Of a stretch of DNA of 31,618 bases, positions 16,757-25,576 are shown one piece after another. Each line of letters starts with the position of its first letter. Position 1 is the stretch's first letter. The stretch lies in contig CAYTGM010000036.1 in assembly GCA_964437365.1 (NCBI GenBank), forward strand, positions 1-31,618, read 5' to 3'. Under the pieces are notes generated by a model. It was not told the DNA's origin. It did no database searches and saw nothing but the letters and a program-made list of their open reading frames with translations. The translations under genes were made by a program, and so were the position numbers. Source of the stretch: CAYTGM01 sp964437365 (GTDB lineage: Bacteria > Sumerlaeota > Sumerlaeia > SLMS01).

Positions 16757-16783
16757 CCTGGCTTTCCAATCTGGAAAGCCAGG
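16757..16783. terminator. Bidirectional terminator, TRL pair and purB
   Basis: A perfect 11-base stem (CCTGGCTTTCC at 16757-16767, GGAAAGCCAGG at 16773-16783) with a 5-base loop sits between two convergent genes. On the minus strand it is followed by TTTGCTTTTA, on the plus strand by CAATTTCTCTT. It likely stops both transcripts, with the better U tract on the purB side. Confidence 0.85.
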
Positions 16784-16811
16784 CAATTTCTCTTATCACG
16801 AAACTAACTGA

Positions 16812-18155
16812 TTATTTTCGTTTCTTGCGAACCTTCTGCATCTTCTTGGGTCGCTTTGGAGGCTTGAGTCCGCATCTCTTATAAATGGCCTCAACATGAT
16901 CCAGGTAAGCGACCGGGTTCATGATCTCCAATAATGATTCTCTTTCGTAAAGATTAGCGACAGTAGGCTCGTCGAGCAGTTCATCAACGAATTCACGCTC
17001 ACCGTGCCAGCAACGCATCGCCGCGTTCTGAACTGCCGCGTAAGCTTCCTCTCGGGTGAGACCTTCACGCACCAGCTCCAGCAAAACCTTCTGGGAAAAG
17101 ACCAGACCGCGCGTCACCCAGATGTTCTGCTCAAGGCGATCTTTGTTCACTGTTAATCCATCGACCATCCAAAGAAGCTTGCCAAGAAGATAGTCGACCA
17201 GCATGCACGAGTCAGGAATGATAACGCGTTCTACACTACTGTGGCTGATGTCACGCTCACTCCAGAGAGCCACATTCTCCATCGCTGCAAGCGCATTCGA
17301 ACGAACAATGCGCGAGAGACCGGTCATCTGTTCTGCGGAAACAGGGTTACGCTTATGAGGCATGGCGCTGCTCCCCTTCTGACCTTTTCCAAAAGGTTCT
17401 TCAAGCTCGCGAATTTCCGGGCGCTGAAGGTGGCGAACTTCGGTGGAAATCTTCTCAATGCTGCAGGCAATCAAGGCGAGAGTGTTCATGAACTCTGCAT
17501 GTCTATCACGCTGCAAGACCTGTGTACTGACAGGAGCTGGCTTCAGACCAAGTTTCTTGCATACAACCTTTTCAAGCTTAGGTCCTGTGTGAGCCATGGT
17601 TCCAACAGCTCCGCTGATCTTGCCGTAACTGACGCTCTCCGCTGCAGCCTTGAATCGTTCGAGATGACGTCCAAACTCTTCATACCAGATTAGTGCTTTA
17701 AGACCGAATGTCGTGGGCTCGGCGTGCATGCCATGAGTACGCCCCATCATGATTGTATAGGCATGCTTCTTAGACAGTTTTCCAAGGGCTGTGCGAACCT
17801 TCTTCAAACCTTCCATAATCAAGTCAGAAGCACGAGACATGCGCAGCGCCATGGAGGTATCAACAACATCACTACTTGTTAAACCGAGGTGGATAAATCT
17901 TGATGAAGGGCCAATCACCTCAGCAAGCTGTGTTGTGAAAGCAATTACATCGTGGCGTGTAACTTTTTCAATTTCATCGATGCGGGCGACATCAATGGAG
18001 GCCTTTTTTCTGATGGTCTGCATATCTCGCTGAGGGATGGTTCCCTCCTCAGCATAGTATTCGCAAACGGCCAGTTCAACTTCCAGCCAGCTGTAGAATT
18101 GAGCTTCTTTTGTCCAGATGTCCTTCATAGGACTGCGTGAATAACGATCAATCAT
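16812..18155 (-). CDS. purB: Adenylosuccinate lyase
   Basis: Catalyses two fumarate-releasing steps of purine synthesis, cleaving SAICAR and adenylosuccinate. 447 residues of the fumarase/aspartase superfamily. TRHDV (67-71), LTSSDVVDT (92-100), the catalytic histidine in GRTHGMHAEPTTFG (His141), and the flexible signature loop GSSAMPHKRNP (261-271, with the catalytic serine) are all intact. The length and the opening MIDRYSRSPMKDIW resemble Bacillus-type PurB. The C-terminus carries a lysine-rich extension (KRPKKMQKVRKKRK) not needed for catalysis. It lies 54 bases downstream of trkH on the same strand, so it may be co-transcribed with the transport block or have its own promoter there. It ends at a strong terminator. 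Confidence 0.97.
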   Translation of the reverse strand: MIDRYSRSPMKDIWTKEAQFYSWLEVELAVCEYYAEEGTIPQRDMQTIRKKASIDVARIDEIEKVTRHDVIAFTTQLAEVIGPSSRFIHLGLTSSDVVDTSMALRMSRASDLIMEGLKKVRTALGKLSKKHAYTIMMGRTHGMHAEPTTFGLKALIWYEEFGRHLERFKAAAESVSYGKISGAVGTMAHTGPKLEKVVCKKLGLKPAPVSTQVLQRDRHAEFMNTLALIACSIEKISTEVRHLQRPEIRELEEPFGKGQKGSSAMPHKRNPVSAEQMTGLSRIVRSNALAAMENVALWSERDISHSSVERVIIPDSCMLVDYLLGKLLWMVDGLTVNKDRLEQNIWVTRGLVFSQKVLLELVREGLTREEAYAAVQNAAMRCWHGEREFVDELLDEPTVANLYERESLLEIMNPVAYLDHVEAIYKRCGLKPPKRPKKMQKVRKKRK

Positions 18156-18209
18156 GGTGTGTTCGGGAGACCTCCGACAGAGTGATTTTGACGTTGTAAT
18201 GGCAGGGGC

Positions 18210-19679
18210 TTAGAAGCGGCGAAACCAGAATCCGGGGGCGAGCACCACTAAAACTGCATAAAGTTCAAGTCGGCCCAGCAGCATGAGAAATGACAGCACC
18301 CATTTGCACAGGTCCGATTGAGTCGCATAGTTTGCAGTGGGACCGACCGCTTCGAGACCAGGACCAATATTGTTTAAGCAGGCAATCACTGCGGTCACGG
18401 AGGTCACAATATCCTGCTGAGGCATAAGCAGCGTCACGATGATCGATCCGAATATGAAAATGGTACAGTAGACAAAGAAGAAGGAAAGTGTGCTGGTTTG
18501 AGTGGCCTGATCCAGGACACGGCCGTCGATCTTCAGCCGTCTGACGCGGCGTGGTGCTGCCTCACCAGCAATCTGATGAACACCACTTTTCATGAGAATC
18601 ATCCACCGAATGACCTTGATTCCACCGGCTGTGGAACCCGCCATACCACCGAGAAACATGAGAAGAATGATCATCGCCCGACAAACAGGAGGCCACGCAT
18701 TAAAGTCGACGGTACCAAAGCCTGTGGTCGTAATGATGGTGAGTGTTGTGAAAAGGCTATCGCGGAAATTCAGCTTTCCCGGTTCGCTGACAGATTGATT
18801 TTCTGCCAGATATAGGACGCCCATGAAGCCGAGAGCAAAGAAAGCGACAACACCAATGTAGCATCGAAACTCTGTGCTCTTCCAGTAAACCTTATAGTCG
18901 CCCTCGACAAACCGGAGATGGAGGGCGAAGTTCGTTCCCGCCAGAAACATGAAAATAATAATTACCCATTCAACAATGGGAGTAAAAGCGGCGATGCTGT
19001 TTCCTTGTGTTGAGTAACCACCGGTCGCCATGGTTGCGAGCGCATGGTTGATCGCCTGGAAGAAATCCATGCCGCAAAAAAGCAGGATAATAGTCTCGAT
19101 TATATTGAGGGCGATATAGACCTTGATCAGTTTAATGGCTGTATCTTTGATACGAGGTGTCAACCCTTCGGGTACTGGACCAGGAACTTCTTGCTTATAC
19201 AGCGACTTTCCTCCCACGCCAAGGATCGGTAGGATTGCCACGAAGAAAACAATGATCCCTAATCCTCCGAGAAAATGTAAATAAGAACGCCAGAACAGGA
19301 GTGCATGCGGCTGAGCTTCTATATCTGTCAGGATGGAGGCACCGGTCGTTGTTAGTCCAGAGATCGCTTCGAAATAAGCGTCAGTGTATGTATCAGCCAA
19401 CCCTCCCAAAAGGAACGGTATAGCTCCAAAAGCCGATACGAGAATCCAGCTGAGGGCGACAACGGCAAGTGACTCTCTTCGATAGAGTTGACCTTTTGCT
19501 TTACGTCCAAGGAAAAAAAGGATTCCAGAGATTAGAACCCCGATCGCCATACTCTCGAATATATGCAGGATGTTGTGCTCTCGATGATACCAGAATGCAA
19601 AAGGGAACATCGTCGCCATGGAGAGCGAGAAAAAGAATAAGATTGTTCCGAGGAGCCTTGAAATCAGGGCAAAGTTCAT
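18210..19679 (-). CDS. trkH: Trk/Ktr potassium uptake channel subunit
   Basis: Inner-membrane K+ translocating subunit of 489 residues with the four-fold M1-P-M2 architecture. The four filter segments are visible as TTTGAS (110-115), ATGGYST (218-224), TTTGFGT (317-323) and NNIGPG (436-441), each with the conserved glycine. The intervening GGMAGSTAGGIK (344-355) is characteristic of TrkH. It pairs with the cytosolic gating protein TrkA, whose gene lies just upstream and overlaps its start by 4 bases (ATGA), indicating tight translational coupling. KtrB is a close relative; the length and a double-RCK TrkA partner favour TrkH. Confidence 0.96.
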   Translation of the reverse strand: MNFALISRLLGTILFFFSLSMATMFPFAFWYHREHNILHIFESMAIGVLISGILFFLGRKAKGQLYRRESLAVVALSWILVSAFGAIPFLLGGLADTYTDAYFEAISGLTTTGASILTDIEAQPHALLFWRSYLHFLGGLGIIVFFVAILPILGVGGKSLYKQEVPGPVPEGLTPRIKDTAIKLIKVYIALNIIETIILLFCGMDFFQAINHALATMATGGYSTQGNSIAAFTPIVEWVIIIFMFLAGTNFALHLRFVEGDYKVYWKSTEFRCYIGVVAFFALGFMGVLYLAENQSVSEPGKLNFRDSLFTTLTIITTTGFGTVDFNAWPPVCRAMIILLMFLGGMAGSTAGGIKVIRWMILMKSGVHQIAGEAAPRRVRRLKIDGRVLDQATQTSTLSFFFVYCTIFIFGSIIVTLLMPQQDIVTSVTAVIACLNNIGPGLEAVGPTANYATQSDLCKWVLSFLMLLGRLELYAVLVVLAPGFWFRRF

Positions 19680-21028
19680 TCTTCAACAACCGGGGCGAAT
19701 AAATTGTCAAGCTTCTCTGCATCATCCGCCTTGGCAAGACCGATCACGATCGTGCCAGGCCTGATAATGTCGTTTCCGCGAGGGATGCGTGCTTCTCCTC
19801 CCTGAACAATTGCGCCGATCAATACACCCTGTGGAGCAATCTCCATCAGCGGATGGCCGACGATCGCCGACTGCGAAAGTGCCTGATATTCGTTAATTTC
19901 TAATTCGCCTTCTTCCAGAAGAGTCACACTTCGGATTCGACCACGCTTAACCATACGCAGAACACGGTTTGCGACAACGATTCTTGGAGAGATGGCAATG
20001 TCGATTCCGATCTTCTCGACGATTCGCGTATAGTCAGGTCGATCAATGAGGCAGGCTGTCTTTGGAACCCCAAGTTCCTTTGCAAGCAGCGAGGACATCA
20101 CATTGTTCTCATCATCACCCATGGTTGCGATGTAATAGTCCACCAGGCCGATGCCCTCTTCGCGCAGGATATTCAGATCTGTGGCATCAACGTGAAGCAC
20201 ACGAACTCCTTGAAGGATTTCACCGGCCAGCTCTGCGCGTTCGCGGGAAATTTCCAGAAGCGTCACTTTCTGACCTCGGCGCTCAAGCAGTTGGGCCAGG
20301 TATATACCAGTCTCTCCTGCGCCAGCTATGGCAACAGATGCAACGCGTTCACCACCTTCAACAAGTGTAATGGGCTGGCTTGCCCGGTCCAACACATTTG
20401 GAAGACCTATAAGAGTGACGCGGTCATCCGCTTCGAGGCGCGTATCGCCCCGAGCGATCATCACCTCATCGCCACGGCGTATCCCGGCGATCAGAACTCC
20501 TTCAGGTATATTCAGATCTTTGACCTGATGACCGACGTATGTACTCTTCTCCGCCAGTTTAAGTGTACGAAGCTGGACCTGACCTCTCGCAAGACTTACC
20601 TGAAGCAAAGCACCGGGAGTCCCGATAAACTGCGCCAGCTCGTAAGCTCCAAGAATCTCCGGCGAAATAAGCAGGTCTATATCGAGAGGGTTCTGGAAAT
20701 TGACTTCTTCTTTATCGTAGAAATACTGCGATCGTACGCGGGCAATCACACGACCTGCTTTCATCCTCTTCGCTGCGAAGGCACAGATGAGGTTAACCTC
20801 ATCTTTTTCAGTAACGGCAATGCATAGATCTGCCGACTCGATCTCAATGCTCTTCAGGGTTACCGGATCGCAGGCATCACCAACGAGTGTCTGAACATCC
20901 AGTTCATCCTCAACCTGTGCGAGCTTTTGAGGCTCCTTATCAACAATAATAACCTCGTGATTTTCACGAGTCAGAAACTTGGCAATGTTACTGCCGACGG
21001 TGCCGGCACCGACCACGATAATTCTCAA
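19676..21028 (-). CDS. trkA: Trk system potassium uptake regulator
   Basis: Cytosolic NAD-binding gating subunit of the Trk K+ uptake system, 450 residues. Two tandem RCK units are seen. The first starts with VVGAGTVGSNIAKFL (about 4-18), with acidic residues after the second strand (VDKE). The second begins near residue 230 with IAGAGETGIYLAQLL and ends the second strand with LLEIS. Each Rossmann half is followed by a TrkA-C domain, seen as VGHPLMEIAPQGVLIGAI in the second. The double length matches TrkA rather than the single-RCK KtrA. It overlaps the downstream trkH by 4 bases and is itself overlapped by 4 bases by the upstream sugar transferase gene. Confidence 0.96.
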   Translation of the reverse strand: MRIIVVGAGTVGSNIAKFLTRENHEVIIVDKEPQKLAQVEDELDVQTLVGDACDPVTLKSIEIESADLCIAVTEKDEVNLICAFAAKRMKAGRVIARVRSQYFYDKEEVNFQNPLDIDLLISPEILGAYELAQFIGTPGALLQVSLARGQVQLRTLKLAEKSTYVGHQVKDLNIPEGVLIAGIRRGDEVMIARGDTRLEADDRVTLIGLPNVLDRASQPITLVEGGERVASVAIAGAGETGIYLAQLLERRGQKVTLLEISRERAELAGEILQGVRVLHVDATDLNILREEGIGLVDYYIATMGDDENNVMSSLLAKELGVPKTACLIDRPDYTRIVEKIGIDIAISPRIVVANRVLRMVKRGRIRSVTLLEEGELEINEYQALSQSAIVGHPLMEIAPQGVLIGAIVQGGEARIPRGNDIIRPGTIVIGLAKADDAEKLDNLFAPVVEE

Positions 21029-22470
21029 AATGCACCTTTACCTTTCAGTACAGCGGGAATCGTTTTGAGTAAAATCTCGATATCCAGAAGAAAGCTCTGG
21101 TTCTTGATGTAATAGAGATCATATTGCATATTGAGGGACAACGGCAGATTCTTTCTGCCGATCACCTGCCAGAGGCCTGTCACACCCGGCTTAACGTCGA
21201 GTCGGCGTTGCTCCCAGATCTGGTACTTCTTGACGATAAAAGGCATTTCGGGTCGAGGACCAACCATGCTCATCTCACCACAGAGCACGTTCCATAATTG
21301 AGGAAGCTCATCAAGGCTGGTTTTTCGAAGCCATCGGCCGAATTTAGTAACGCGGGGATCGTCCTCGGCGGTTGGAGCTACCGCATATTTATCGGCATCA
21401 ATTCTCATGGTTCGATACTTCAGAATCTGAAACTTTTTCCCGTCGCGTCCCACTCTGACCTGACGGAAGAAAATCGGTCCTTTTGAATCCATCCTAATCA
21501 CCAGTGCAATCCACCAGTGGAAGAAAAGCATCCAGATGATAACACCTGCAACAGCTGCTGTATAGTCGAGCATTTCCTTCAAAATCGCCTGGTGCAAAGG
21601 AAGGTGGCCATCATTCAATGTGATGACAGGGAAGTTTGCGATCTCGACCCCTTTTGCTTTTTCCGTGATCACATCAAAGATATCTGAAACCACGTGAACG
21701 CGAAGTCCAGGGTACTCGGCAAGGTCAAGTAACTCGAGCTGCTCCTCTTGATCAAGCTCGGCAATCGCCAGAAAGACCTCTTCTACGTTATGTCTTCTGA
21801 GAATTCTCCGTATATCAACAGCATCTCCAAGGCATGATAGCCCATTCCAGTCTGTCGGAACGTTCGAGCGGCTCGAGGGGTTCACATACCCAAGGAGGTC
21901 GTACCCGATTTCCGGGTGCTTCTCGAGAGTCAGACGCACCTGCTCAGCAAGTTTACCCTCTCCTATGACAATACACTTAACAGCACCCTGACCACGATTG
22001 ATCGCCTGTTGCTTGAGATATTTGAGCAGCGTCCTGGAGAAGCTGATGTACAGACACCCCAACAACGAGGCGATAAGAATCACAGAGCGTCCAAGGTCGA
22101 GCTCCTTAAAAAAGAAACCGATAACGATAATATAAAGGAGCCAGTGATAGCTGACGCGCAGGATAAGGCTCGGGCGGTTCAGCGAAGAAAGTCGCTTGCG
22201 GTGAATGTATAATCCAAAAATGGCACAATTGGCGATCGCCACGGCGACAACCAGAGGGAAGATCTTCATATAGGGCGTTGAAACATTGATTGGCCCCATC
22301 CATGGGTTCAGCATTTCCCGGATGAAGTAGGCCAGCTTCCAGCAAAGTCCATAACCCACGATATCTGCCATCAGGAGGATGATCGACAGGCGGCGGCTCT
22401 TCCAGATTGATGCATTTAACTTTTGCTGGTTTGTACTCAACAGGGTAACATCCTGAGCATCTCGGAACAT
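21025..22470 (-). CDS. Polyprenyl-phosphate sugar-1-phosphate transferase
   Basis: Initiates envelope polysaccharide synthesis by moving a sugar-1-phosphate from a UDP-sugar to undecaprenyl phosphate at the inner membrane. 481 residues: four N-terminal membrane spans (about 28-145), a CoA-binding-like Rossmann domain (about 163-285), a fifth span (about 303-325), then the bacterial sugar transferase domain. That domain shows GPIFFRQVRVGRDGK (331-345), KYRTM (351-355), DELPQLWNVL (387-396), MVGPRPEMP (402-410) and GLWQVIGR (432-439). This is the WcaJ/WbaP-like layout; the first sugar (glucose, galactose or other) cannot be told. No glycosyltransferase cluster surrounds it. Instead it overlaps trkA by 4 bases, so it is co-expressed with potassium uptake. 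Its start lies inside a small upstream membrane protein gene. Confidence 0.94.
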   Translation of the reverse strand: MFRDAQDVTLLSTNQQKLNASIWKSRRLSIILLMADIVGYGLCWKLAYFIREMLNPWMGPINVSTPYMKIFPLVVAVAIANCAIFGLYIHRKRLSSLNRPSLILRVSYHWLLYIIVIGFFFKELDLGRSVILIASLLGCLYISFSRTLLKYLKQQAINRGQGAVKCIVIGEGKLAEQVRLTLEKHPEIGYDLLGYVNPSSRSNVPTDWNGLSCLGDAVDIRRILRRHNVEEVFLAIAELDQEEQLELLDLAEYPGLRVHVVSDIFDVITEKAKGVEIANFPVITLNDGHLPLHQAILKEMLDYTAAVAGVIIWMLFFHWWIALVIRMDSKGPIFFRQVRVGRDGKKFQILKYRTMRIDADKYAVAPTAEDDPRVTKFGRWLRKTSLDELPQLWNVLCGEMSMVGPRPEMPFIVKKYQIWEQRRLDVKPGVTGLWQVIGRKNLPLSLNMQYDLYYIKNQSFLLDIEILLKTIPAVLKGKGAF

Positions 22471-22646
22471 CTGTGCGCGCGATGCAGATCACCCGACTTT
22501 TCTACAGGAAGTGAACTGCTTTCTACGGGTTCGGTTCCGCGGCAATAGCTGGAGGCAAAGACAAAGATGACCAGCATAACAAGAGCAATGATGAAGAGTG
22601 CCCCAAGTCCTTTGGTGGTTTTCTGATAATCTTCCTGTATTCCCAT
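22437..22646 (-). CDS. Putative small single-span membrane protein
   Basis: A 69-residue frame with a short charged N-terminus (MGIQEDYQKTTKG), one strong hydrophobic span (residues 15-32) and a cysteine-containing polar tail. It lies directly upstream of the sugar transferase gene and overlaps its start by 34 bases, consistent with translational coupling. The preceding AAAAGGCAG is a modest ribosome site. The span and position favour a real gene, but I recognise no family. The last dozen residues (HRCSEMLRMLPC) could be an artefact of the overlap. Confidence 0.5.
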   Translation of the reverse strand: MGIQEDYQKTTKGLGALFIIALVMLVIFVFASSYCRGTEPVESSSLPVEKSGDLHRAHRCSEMLRMLPC

Positions 22647-22788
22647 TTGCTGCCTTTTCGATCACGACTCAGACCATTTTCTGGGCATTTGGGGAAGGTC
22701 AGCAATCATTAATGTGGAGTTCCTGAGATGCTCTGGATGAACTTTTAATGAACCTCTGAAACTTTTTCCTCGGTTGGTCAGGAGTATG

Positions 22789-22805
22789 CTTGCATTTGAT
22801 GCAAG
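22789..22805. promoter_or_regulatory. Palindrome upstream of the kinase gene
   Basis: CTTGCATTTGATGCAAG is a perfect inverted repeat with 7-base arms and a 3-base centre, ending 56 bases before the preferred kinase start. It is followed directly by GATAAT. It looks like an operator or a short stem in the leader of the kinase mRNA, in the divergent region shared with the sugar transferase/trk block. No protein can be assigned. Confidence 0.35.
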
Positions 22806-22861
22806 ATAATGGATTGATTCGGCGTCCTTTTTGTAAACAATCTGAAGCTAAAGGAGTCCTG

Positions 22862-24409
22862 GTGCCAAAGACCGACCAACAAACGATCAGTCAAATGTTT
22901 GCCGATACTTTCAGCGAGCTGCAGGCACAGTTGGAAAAAGAACAGGAAGAAGTTGCTCTCGCCGACCCCATTACCAATGCCGCCGATGAGAAAGACCTGG
23001 AAAGAATTGTTCGAGACCTCGCAAAGAAGCAGGGGTTCGAGATTCAGAGTATTCTTGGGGTCGGGGGCATGGGAGCCGTTGTCAAAGCAACAGATCTTAA
23101 GCTCAAACGGACGGTTGCACTCAAGTTTCTCTCCCCTGAAGTGATTTCTGATCCCGAAAACGCCACGAACCTTCGACGCGAAGCTGAAATGGCAAGCCGA
23201 ATACAAAACGAGAACGTCGTCCATATCCTGAGCTGGCACGAGGTCGACAATATCCCCTTCTTTGCCATGGAGCTTGTGGAGGGCGAAGCTCTCGACCAGA
23301 TCGTAAAGCGCAGAAAGTCTCTTCCCGTTGTCGAGGCTCTGAGAATTACCGCCGAAGCTGCTAATGGGCTCCAGGCCCTCCACGAAGCTGGTATTATCCA
23401 CCGTGACATCAAGCCCCAGAATATCCTCATCGCGCGTGATGGGCGTGTGAAGATCACAGACTTTGGAATTTCGAGAACTCAAGATATGATCTCAGAGGAA
23501 TCTGTGAAGAAGAGTTCCATCGCAGGGACTCCAAAGTTTATGTCGCCGGAACAGGCTCGAGGCGAAGCAGCAACTAAGCATAGTGATCTATACAGCCTCG
23601 GCGCCACTCTTTACTATATGCTGACAGGTAAGGCACCGGTTCTGGCAAGTAAAGATATCCGGAAACAGATTTCGAATGTTCGCGAGGGAAAGGTCATTTC
23701 CATTACTGATCATCTTCCCAAGCTGAACAAAGAAGTCGCGAAACTTGTTATGAAGTGCCTCTCGGCCAAGCAGGCGAAACGTCCCTGGGATATTGCAACG
23801 TTCAAACAAGAGCTTGATCGCGCATATCTTTCTTATACTGTAAGATCACAAGCAGGACTGTTTACGGTCATCAAGAAGCAAAAGAAAACCATTATCCCGA
23901 TCATGGCGCTTTGTGTGGGAGTTGCTCTGGGTCTCTATGCGGGTCGAGAGTTAGCGAACAGGAAATATCAGGCCTCCCAGGTATCGTCGGAACATTTGCG
24001 TGCGTTGGCGACCATGCAGGAAGCTCGGCTAAATGAAATCCTCAAGCATTACCCCGATGCCACCGCTATCGCGAATCTACTTGGAAGATTACAGAATGCT
24101 CGCGCTCAGGACTCTGCGGAATTGCTCTCTCAGGTTATCCCGGCAACCGATAGACAGATCTGGCGCTGGGAAGTGATGCAGACTCTGCAGGATAGCTCGA
24201 GTCACCCCGAAGACGCTCTTCACACCGATGCTATACGGATCATGAGCCAGGTTGCGAACTCGCGAAGCACATCCACAACCGATGAATTATTGCGGGAGTG
24301 GCGCGATTTGTGGCTTGCAGAAAACGCAAGAGCTTTGAACTCCTACCAGAATCAGGGAACTGTTCAAGAACAGCCAAGCTGGGGTTACGAACCTCAAGAA
24401 ATGAAGTAG
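22862..24409 (+). CDS. Membrane-anchored PknB-like Ser/Thr protein kinase
   Basis: A Hanks-type kinase of 515 residues. After a 60-residue N-terminal segment with an acidic helix, the kinase domain shows the Gly loop GVGGMGAV (66-73), the ATP-anchoring Lys88 in VALKFL, HRDIKPQN (180-187, catalytic Asp182) and DFG (200-202). An activation loop with several Ser/Thr precedes GTPKFMSPEQ, and SDLYSLG follows. One membrane span lies at about 343-361, leaving a C-terminal domain of about 150 residues outside. That domain is helical and has no PASTA or other repeat I recognise. GTG at 22862 is chosen because AAAGGAG (22850-22856) is 5 bases upstream; a longer frame from a TTG at 22790 would start inside a palindrome and has no ribosome site. 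All catalytic residues are present, so an active sensor kinase is likely. Its ligand is unknown. Confidence 0.93.
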   Translation: MPKTDQQTISQMFADTFSELQAQLEKEQEEVALADPITNAADEKDLERIVRDLAKKQGFEIQSILGVGGMGAVVKATDLKLKRTVALKFLSPEVISDPENATNLRREAEMASRIQNENVVHILSWHEVDNIPFFAMELVEGEALDQIVKRRKSLPVVEALRITAEAANGLQALHEAGIIHRDIKPQNILIARDGRVKITDFGISRTQDMISEESVKKSSIAGTPKFMSPEQARGEAATKHSDLYSLGATLYYMLTGKAPVLASKDIRKQISNVREGKVISITDHLPKLNKEVAKLVMKCLSAKQAKRPWDIATFKQELDRAYLSYTVRSQAGLFTVIKKQKKTIIPIMALCVGVALGLYAGRELANRKYQASQVSSEHLRALATMQEARLNEILKHYPDATAIANLLGRLQNARAQDSAELLSQVIPATDRQIWRWEVMQTLQDSSSHPEDALHTDAIRIMSQVANSRSTSTTDELLREWRDLWLAENARALNSYQNQGTVQEQPSWGYEPQEMK

Positions 24410-24415
24410 TCACTA

Positions 24416-25576
24416 TCAAGCGGGATGCTTTGCATTTTCGAGTGATTTCAATAGATCGAAGTCTCTCTTTTTCTTTAGTTCATCTGCTTCGGAAAAGAAC
24501 TTTTTCATTCTGGATATCTGAAGCTTTCTCCTGATATGCACAGCGCCTCTAGACGAGACGGCGAAAAGCAAAACCCAAATTAGAGCCCATTCAATTTCGT
24601 AGGCTTGCCCAATGATTGAAAGGTCTTCGCTGTTGAACATAATGATAAGAATTACTAGCGAATGAATAATAACGGGGCTTATAATAACTTTGATGTAGTC
24701 TAATAAATGTGCCTTTAAAAAGACGATCACCTTCAAAGTTGGCGAACTTATCCCTGAAGTCTCCCACTTGCATTGGAAGTACATCATTATCCCGTCGGAT
24801 AGACTTGTCTCAGCGTAGGGTTTCAATAAAATAAGGCCAGCAAGAAGTACACTTTCTGAAATAAGAAATGATGAAATACCCAAGACACCGGCAAACCACC
24901 CTTCAATTGAATAAAATGCTATAATTGCCATGAAGCATACAGACATATACTTGAAGATGCTGAAGCCAATGAGAATAGACTCCAGATAGAGTGCTTCCGC
25001 ATGATCTCGACCTGATGTCGGGATTAAGTATATATCCCGAGCAACTGGACCCGTAGAACCAACCACCTCAATACTCGTGAGAAGCTGAGGAATCAGCTTG
25101 CGACCTATCGAGTGGCTCAATGGGAACGTCAAAACAGTTAAAAGAAGAAGAAGAACGGGTGCCAGCGCGATATAGAGCATCAACAAGATATATGCTGCCG
25201 TTGGGTATGAGAAAAATACGACGAGTAGAGATACCGGGAAAGATATCAAGAGAATCACCATTAAAGAGGCTACAATGATCCGTTCAGCAAAATTCACCGG
25301 TCCTGTAATCGACGAAGATAGATCCTTCTTCGTACCACTCTTTGTGCGACTCTTGAGTGATTGAGCATGCACAGAACGCCTGCGTTGAAAGGCCTCAAAG
25401 ATGGCATTTGAATCTTCCAATACTAAGAGTCGATTACACTTTCGCTGTCTCTCAGAGAAGGCTCTTGGAGTTTCCTCTGTATAGTCATTTTCGCTCCCCT
25501 TCAACCAGACTCGAAACTTCTTCGCTACAGACTTCATCATTGATGCATTTCGGGGGCTCTTATCACTGCAGCTCAC
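24416..25576 (-). CDS. ABC-2-like membrane protein, paralogue 1
   Basis: 386 residues of unknown function. A cytosolic N-terminus carries ETPRAFS (35-41) and FEAFQRRR (60-67). Then come about six to eight membrane spans (from residue 98). A central loop holds ARDIYLIPTSGRDHAEALYLE (179-199, in two halves at 190), and the basic C-terminus ends with ADELKKKRD. The upstream neighbour shares all these landmarks, so the two are paralogues from a duplication. The central loop resembles the L.L.P(L/T)S..EI..G coupling-helix region of ABC-2 permeases, but it is degenerate and no ATPase is near. The start is GTG, overlapping the stop of the upstream gene (GTGA). It is the last gene of a three-gene minus-strand operon. 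Confidence 0.85.
   Translation of the reverse strand: MSCSDKSPRNASMMKSVAKKFRVWLKGSENDYTEETPRAFSERQRKCNRLLVLEDSNAIFEAFQRRRSVHAQSLKSRTKSGTKKDLSSSITGPVNFAERIIVASLMVILLISFPVSLLVVFFSYPTAAYILLMLYIALAPVLLLLLTVLTFPLSHSIGRKLIPQLLTSIEVVGSTGPVARDIYLIPTSGRDHAEALYLESILIGFSIFKYMSVCFMAIIAFYSIEGWFAGVLGISSFLISESVLLAGLILLKPYAETSLSDGIMMYFQCKWETSGISSPTLKVIVFLKAHLLDYIKVIISPVIIHSLVILIIMFNSEDLSIIGQAYEIEWALIWVLLFAVSSRGAVHIRRKLQISRMKKFFSEADELKKKRDFDLLKSLENAKHPA

Noticed and set aside
22523..22705. 60-residue minus-strand frame upstream of the sugar transferase
   Set aside because: The overlapping 69-residue frame has a cleaner membrane span and runs into the transferase start; this one has a Leu/Ser-rich pseudo-span typical of an out-of-frame reading.
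22790..22861. N-terminal extension of the kinase from TTG
   Set aside because: No ribosome site, it lies in a palindrome, and the internal GTG has an ideal AAAGGAG.
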